Part shown: one piece after another, positions 60,438 through 64,000 of the stretch
How the letters are laid out: each line of letters starts with the position of its first letter
How positions within the stretch are numbered: the stretch's first letter is position 1
Source of the DNA: Anaerolineales bacterium
GTDB taxonomy: Bacteria; Chloroflexota; Anaerolineae; Anaerolineales; Villigracilaceae
Assembly (NCBI GenBank): GCA_016789305.1
Contig: JAEURJ010000008.1
Coordinates: 62,001-126,000, forward strand
Length of the DNA stretch: 64,000 nucleotides
Direction of reading: 5' to 3'
Program-made: the position numbers and the translations under genes
Notes under the pieces: model-generated
Told to the model about the DNA's origin: nothing
What the model saw: the letters and a program-made list of their open reading frames with translations, nothing else
Databases searched by the model: none

Positions 60438-60842
60438 ATGGAAATTTCACTCACCACCCCCGCCTTGTTGTTCCCCACAGTATCCTTGTTGATGCTGGCC
60501 TACACCAATCGTTTTCTGACTCTCGCCACGATCATCCGCAGTTTGCGCGACCGGTACACCGATCCAAACGATGTGACCTTGCTTGCGCAGATCAAGAACC
60601 TGCGGTATCGCGTTTATCTCATTCGCAATATGCAGATCTATGGCGTCTTAAGCCTGTTGATGTGCGTGGTCAGCATGTTTGCCCTGTTTGCCGGCTGGGT
60701 CTTCGGCGGACAGATAAGCTTCGCCATTGCCCTGCTCCTGATGATCGTCTCGATGTTGATCTCCCTGCGTGAATTGCAGGTCTCCGTCGGCGCATTGGAC
60801 CTGCTGCTGACCGACCTAGAAGAACACGAATTGAACGGATGA
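60438..60842 (+). CDS. DUF2721 family membrane protein
   Basis: The 134-residue protein matches DUF2721: a hydrophobic start (PALLFPTVSLLMLAYTNRFLTLATIIRSLRD), then IKNLRYRVYLIRNMQIYGVLSLLMCVVSMFALFAGW, and a third segment FAIALLLMIVSMLISLRELQVS. Function unknown; these proteins are small inner-membrane proteins. AAGGAAGC precedes the ATG. It begins a three-gene run with the 73-residue protein and the broken DUF2255 gene. Confidence 0.88.
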   Translation: MEISLTTPALLFPTVSLLMLAYTNRFLTLATIIRSLRDRYTDPNDVTLLAQIKNLRYRVYLIRNMQIYGVLSLLMCVVSMFALFAGWVFGGQISFAIALLLMIVSMLISLRELQVSVGALDLLLTDLEEHELNG

Positions 60843-60860
60843 CCAAAAGGAGCCTATCCA

Positions 60861-61082
60861 ATGGACGATGACGAACCCCTGAGTGATGAAAATGAATTTG
60901 GAATTGACCCCGAACAGCTTTTGCAATCCCTGCTTTCGTTATCCGGGGATGATGAGCTGCGGCTCGACGTGGTGGAAAAGCTTGCCCAGCGCATGGGCCT
61001 GCCCCCCGAAAAGGCGGACCTGCTCATGAGGGCCACCATCGAGTATTTAAAGAATCAATCCGGCTCGGATGAGAAGGCTTAG
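60861..61082 (+). CDS. Small acidic protein of unknown function (73 residues)
   Basis: The product is strongly acidic (MDDDEPLSDENEFGIDPEQ at the start) and looks helical in the rest (LRLDVVEKLAQRMGLPPEKADLLMRATIEYLKNQ), with no hydrophobic segment. AAGGAGCC lies about 10 nt before the ATG. It follows DUF2721 by 18 nt and overlaps the DUF2255-like gene by 14 nt, so the three genes are likely one transcript. No family recognised. Confidence 0.65.
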   Translation: MDDDEPLSDENEFGIDPEQLLQSLLSLSGDDELRLDVVEKLAQRMGLPPEKADLLMRATIEYLKNQSGSDEKA

Positions 61083-61453
61083 AAGTTTCCCTGCTGCTAT
61101 TCTTGAAACCATTCGCACGGACAAGATCATCGGCATCCGCGCCGGCACGGACTCGACTCACCGCGTCATCGGCATTTGGGCTGTGGTCGTGGAAGGCAGG
61201 GTCTTCGTGCGCTCATACAGCATGAAGCCGCGCAGTTGGTGGCGGACCTTCCTCGAAGACCCGCAGGGGGATCATCACCGTGGGGGAGAAGGAAATTCGC
61301 GTGCGCGCCGTTCAAACCCGCAGTGAACGGATCAAGGATCTGGTGAGCGAAACCTATAAAGAGAAATACAATCGCCCGGGGGATATTCAGTACGTGAAGG
61401 AGATGTCGAAGAAGAAATCACGCGATACAACGACGGAGTTGGTGGTGGTTTAG
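61069..61453 (+). pseudogene. DUF2255 family protein, frameshifted
   Basis: The first frame (from ATG 61069) reads TDKIIGIRAGTDSTHRVIGIWAVVVEGRVFVRSYSMKPRSWW, which matches the start of DUF2255, but breaks after EDPQG and would end at 61324-61326. Removing one G from the five-G run at about 61265-61269 joins it to another frame that reads IITVGEKEIRVRAVQTRSERIKDLVSETYKEKYNRPGDIQYVKEM and ends naturally at TAG 61451-61453. The two parts together make a full-length family member of about 127 residues. A single-base insertion in a homopolymer can be a real mutation or a sequencing error. Confidence 0.8.
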
Positions 61454-61501
61454 GATAAAATACTATGTAATTATCAAAAACAAGACCATTTAAAGGAAAT
61501 T

Positions 61502-62392
61502 GTGCCGCAACTTAAACATCATGGACTAAAGATTATCGACTCAATGCACGTTGAATTGAGATTTGGTATTGTTGAACTTATTGATCGACGCCAATTTCCG
61601 GCGTGGATTGGTGTAGACTATCTGAGTGAAGATCAACGAACTGCACTTAAGCGTTTCAATAATCGTGAGTACTTGCAATGTTGTTCTAAGCTCCGTGATA
61701 CCTCTCTCAAGATGATTCATGCCCTAAATTACCTTGGCAGTACACTTCTCGTTATGGAGAATCGCGATCAGTACGCATATGACGGGGCGTCAATGGAACA
61801 CGCGGCTATCTATTTTTCTGCTTTGAACGAAGCACCATATCATCTCGATGCATATATCTCTTACCTAAGAATCCTCGCGGATTGCCTTTCATTTGCCATT
61901 CCGTTCTTTTATGTAAAAGCGAAAGGCATAGAAAATAGGAGTTTCAGGAAGCATAAGACATGGTTCCTTGAAACATTCCCCGACTTCGATCCAGAGTATT
62001 CAGCCATCTTGCAGTCGCACACGAAATGGTTTGACTTGCTTGCGGCAAAAGGGGATGCAAATGGTGAAGGAATCAAAGGTATCCGTGATATTAATTACCA
62101 TCGATTTGCAACTTATCAATTCGGGTCGCGTCCCCTCCCTAATGGTCAACACCGAATCCTAATTTCTCATGTTACTGGGGAAGGTATACAACGATCAGAT
62201 CTATTGGCTACACTTGAGGAACTTACTCACGATTTTTTTCAATTTTTGGAGTTGACTCATGTGCACTTTGCAGCGCTCGCAAGCAAAGAAGTTCCGCAAC
62301 ATCCTTGGAGTTCTGAGGAGAGATCGATACTGATGGAATTTGAGATAAAAGATGTTCGCGCAAAGTATCGGTTTTTCCCAATGATTGATTGA
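61502..62392 (+). CDS. Protein of unknown function in the accessory region (296 residues)
   Basis: GTG 61502 is preceded by AAAGGAAATT and is the best start. The 296-residue protein has no signal peptide; it appears mixed alpha/beta and helical, for example LKRFNNREYLQCCSKLRDTSLKMIHALNYLGS and DAYISYLRILADCLSFAIPFFYVKAKGIENRSFRKHK. A possible catalytic-looking stretch is FGSRPLPNGQHRILISHVTGEG. No family recognised. Base composition is visibly AT-richer than the genes to its left. Its stop overlaps the open frame of the next gene. I read it as part of an acquired region, perhaps a two-gene cassette. Confidence 0.6.
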   Translation: MPQLKHHGLKIIDSMHVELRFGIVELIDRRQFPAWIGVDYLSEDQRTALKRFNNREYLQCCSKLRDTSLKMIHALNYLGSTLLVMENRDQYAYDGASMEHAAIYFSALNEAPYHLDAYISYLRILADCLSFAIPFFYVKAKGIENRSFRKHKTWFLETFPDFDPEYSAILQSHTKWFDLLAAKGDANGEGIKGIRDINYHRFATYQFGSRPLPNGQHRILISHVTGEGIQRSDLLATLEELTHDFFQFLELTHVHFAALASKEVPQHPWSSEERSILMEFEIKDVRAKYRFFPMID

Positions 62393-62451
62393 TTGCCACC
62401 AATCATGAATTAAATAAACACACCGCTGCAAAACTACACAGCTTCGAGGAA

Positions 62452-63039
62452 ATGATGACATCAACTAACAGTAACTCCGAAGACGATCCATTCCTAGATA
62501 ATATACCAAAACAGTTTCGACAAAGATTTGACGACTCTTTTTTTGATGAATGCACTTTTTGCCATCAAAAATTCGGAAGCGACAAGGGTTACGTTATAAA
62601 TAAAATTTATGACGATGGTGAATGTGTTTACGAAATAGCCTATTGCTCTGATTGTTACCAGCACTTGCAGAAGACTTTCTCCTCCAAGTCAAAAGAGGCC
62701 ATGAACAACTTCTTCCCAAGCGAAGAAGTCCTGCGCAAAAAACGCCTCCCTATAATGCTTACGGGGGAAAACAAATGCGAAGAACTTACAAGCTATTGTA
62801 TTAAGTGCGAATCAAAGAAGGCTGAAGTTCTGGACTATCATGAGTATGCCAATTGCGAAAGTCATCAGCTCATGTATGGCTTCTATCCTTACATGATATG
62901 TGCGTCTTGTGTCTTGGAACTTTATAATTTATTGTCTAAGGAAACTATCCAAGCTTATAACGATTTCATGGAGACACATTTCGGCTTGCCGCCAGATTTC
63001 TATTCTAAAAAAGAAAAGAAATCGATACTCTTTATTTGA
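62452..63039 (+). CDS. Zinc-ribbon-like protein of unknown function (195 residues)
   Basis: GAGGAA lies just before two adjacent ATGs (62452 and 62455); the longer frame from TTG 62389 has no ribosome binding site. Four CxxC pairs are visible: CTFC near residue 33, CSDC near residue 62, CIKC near residue 118 and CASC near residue 154, enough for two zinc sites of treble-clef type. Between them lie helical, charged stretches. The pattern suggests a nucleic-acid or protein-binding role, but no family is recognised. It is followed directly by an attC-like stem-loop (63081-63254), as expected for an integron cassette gene. Confidence 0.65.
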   Translation: MMTSTNSNSEDDPFLDNIPKQFRQRFDDSFFDECTFCHQKFGSDKGYVINKIYDDGECVYEIAYCSDCYQHLQKTFSSKSKEAMNNFFPSEEVLRKKRLPIMLTGENKCEELTSYCIKCESKKAEVLDYHEYANCESHQLMYGFYPYMICASCVLELYNLLSKETIQAYNDFMETHFGLPPDFYSKKEKKSILFI

Positions 63040-63080
63040 GAGAAATCTACGGAGTTAAGTGCGTGCTGACATGAAAAGCG

Positions 63081-63254
63081 GGCCAACAAAGCGAGTACTT
63101 GGCGCTGGGGATTCTGCGGAGATTTTCGAGCATTTTTCCCTGGATAGTCGGCCAGGACAGGCTGGCTTCGAGTTTTTCCTGCTCCCAAGCAGAGTACACG
63201 CCCGCCCGCACGCAGGTATCCCCAAAGAGCGGGGCAGGACGCAAACCGTTGGGC
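63081..63254 (+). repeat. attC-like recombination site 1
   Basis: The left end GGCCAAC (63081-63087) followed by AAAGCG is partly complementary to the right end, which reads GACGCAAACCGTTGGGC. The right core GTTGGGC (63248-63254) fits the attC consensus GTTRRRY. Inner segments CGCTGGGGATTC (about 63103-63114) and GTATCCCCAAAGAGCG (about 63213-63228) also pair, giving a long imperfect stem-loop. The right 110 nt are closely similar to site 2 at 63808-63957. A 68-codon open frame across it is not a gene. Confidence 0.65.
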
Positions 63255-63291
63255 GTTTACACTAAACCTTGATAACTTTCAACTAGCTGAG

Positions 63292-63783
63292 ATGTTAATA
63301 GAAAAAAATATTATGGGCATGCCACAAGGGTTTTACATAATAACGATCGCTGAAAAAGCAGAGGTTGCGGCTACTATAGCCGCAGTGTTAAGTCATCCCA
63401 TAGCAGAAACACCAAAGCCCGTATTCGTCCCAGTTTCTATTTCATTGATAACACACAGAAGGCTTTTTCAGGATGGCTATACTTATGGCTTTCAAATTAA
63501 TGAACCTCTTGGACTTAGGTGGATAAATCCTAAAAATGTAGATCTTTGGATGGCATTTGACGAAATATCTTTTACCGTTGCAAATAGAGCTGTTATTGAA
63601 GAAGGCCCGCCCCCAAGAAATTTTTATCGGACTGTTTTTCCAGACCCTGTAATTAAATGTGAGATTGCAATTCCTCCTATACCGTCTTATCCTGAAAATA
63701 TGGCTGGATGGATTAGTAAAATTAATAACGAAGTTGGTGTTTTAAAGAAAAAAATCTTAGGAGCATTTTACGATTCTTCTTGA
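63292..63783 (+). CDS. Protein of unknown function in a cassette (163 residues)
   Basis: The ATG at 63292 lies 38 nt after the core of attC-like site 1, and the stop is 25 nt before attC-like site 2, so it is the only gene of a 703-bp unit. The ribosome binding site is weak; a start at 63313 (MGMPQG) is possible. The N-terminal part (GFYIITIAEKAEVAATIAAVLSHPIAETPK) and the strand-rich middle (VFVPVSISLITHRRLFQDGYTYGFQINEP) suggest a soluble alpha/beta protein. No motif or family recognised. It is AT-rich compared with the rest of the window. Confidence 0.6.
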   Translation: MLIEKNIMGMPQGFYIITIAEKAEVAATIAAVLSHPIAETPKPVFVPVSISLITHRRLFQDGYTYGFQINEPLGLRWINPKNVDLWMAFDEISFTVANRAVIEEGPPPRNFYRTVFPDPVIKCEIAIPPIPSYPENMAGWISKINNEVGVLKKKILGAFYDSS

Positions 63784-63807
63784 AATTTCGTAGATATAAT
63801 GAAAAAC

Positions 63808-63957
63808 GCCTCACACCACATGCACTTGACTAGGGAGATTTCGCCTCATTTTCAAGCGTTTCCCTCGCTTCGAGTTTATACTACTTCCAGACAGAGTCCA
63901 CGCCCGCCCACACGCAGGTATCCCTAAATAGCGGGGACAAGACGCAAACCGTTGGGC
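63808..63957 (+). repeat. attC-like recombination site 2
   Basis: The left end GCCTCAC (63808-63814) with TGCACTTGAC pairs imperfectly with the right end GACAAGACGCAAACCGTTGGGC. The right core GTTGGGC is at 63951-63957. Inner segments CTAGGGAGATTTCGCC and ACGCAGGTATCCCTAAATAG also pair. The right half is about four-fifths identical by eye to site 1 (shared stretches ACGCAGGTATCCC and GACGCAAACCGTTGGGCG). The 43 nt after it are the start of a further unit that runs off the window. Confidence 0.65.
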
Positions 63958-64000
63958 GACGGGCAAACTGATGATTGAATAAAAGTTCAAAAACACAAGG

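Noticed and set aside
61265..61269. Programmed ribosomal frameshift in the DUF2255 gene
   Set aside because: A run of five G without a slippery heptamer, pseudoknot or internal Shine-Dalgarno is better explained by an indel or sequencing error.
63059..63265. A 68-codon ORF across the first attC-like site
   Set aside because: Its sequence is wholly explained by the stem-loop, which recurs in site 2 without the same open frame.
1..64000. tRNA, rRNA and riboswitch genes
   Set aside because: I scanned intergenic stretches for T-loop (GGTTCGA) and other conserved motifs and found none outside coding sequence.

Overview
The window looks like a chromosomal segment of a Chloroflexota bacterium, most likely class Anaerolineae (inference). 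The signs are lipoproteins with long Thr/Pro linkers, an NBR1-type FW-domain surface protein, a fused CydDC exporter, a Ddn-like deazaflavin oxidoreductase, a bacterial type A RNase P RNA, and a general style of LysM, CAP and beta-propeller proteins on the cell surface. There are no rRNA genes, no tRNA genes and no CRISPR array that I can see.

Layout. 1-2.4 kb: a truncated LysM protein downstream of rho. 2.4-10.9 kb: a respiratory block on the minus strand with cydDC (fused), an SQR-like flavoprotein, cydB, cydA and an Rrf2 regulator with a cysteine cluster. Together these make and probably regulate cytochrome bd oxidase. 10.9-19.2 kb: lgt, a sulfotransferase, an SRPBCC protein, an O-methyltransferase, a PatB-type aminotransferase, a lipoprotein, a thiolase and two tandem PlsC acyltransferases. 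19.2-27.6 kb: a SulP transporter and a leftward run with a PLP enzyme, dihydropyrimidinase, two very small beta-carbonic-anhydrase-like proteins and a Ddn-like protein. Two small four-helix-bundle genes sit in this stretch, each flanked by inverted arms of short tandem repeats. 28.2-31.8 kb: a four-gene Na+-pumping acyl-CoA decarboxylase operon. 32-38.8 kb: an MFS transporter divergent from a TetR-controlled ABC-2/HlyD exporter operon. 38.9-43.3 kb: small membrane proteins, a phospholipase-C-like protein, a WYL regulator with a GyrI-like partner, and DNA polymerase IV. 43.4-49 kb: surface proteins (FW-domain protein, beta-propeller lipoprotein, CAP-LysM protein). 49-54.3 kb: der, cdaR-like, cdaA and a CoaE-GNAT fusion on the minus strand, divergent from rnpB. 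54.3-61.5 kb: a HypA-like protein, a TolB-like lipoprotein, an SDR, recJ, a GT87-like protein, DUF2721 and a frameshifted DUF2255 gene. 61.5-64 kb: AT-richer genes of unknown function, two of them each followed by a large imperfect stem-loop ending in GTTGGGC. I read this as integron attC sites and gene cassettes.

The two least explained signals are (1) the four-helix-bundle gene plus inverted short-tandem-repeat arms, a possible small mobile unit found twice, with gene-less repeats of similar design inserted in frame in cydDC and inside a MITE-like element; and (2) the attC-like cassette array at the right edge. All protein names rest on motif recognition by eye; no database search was run.
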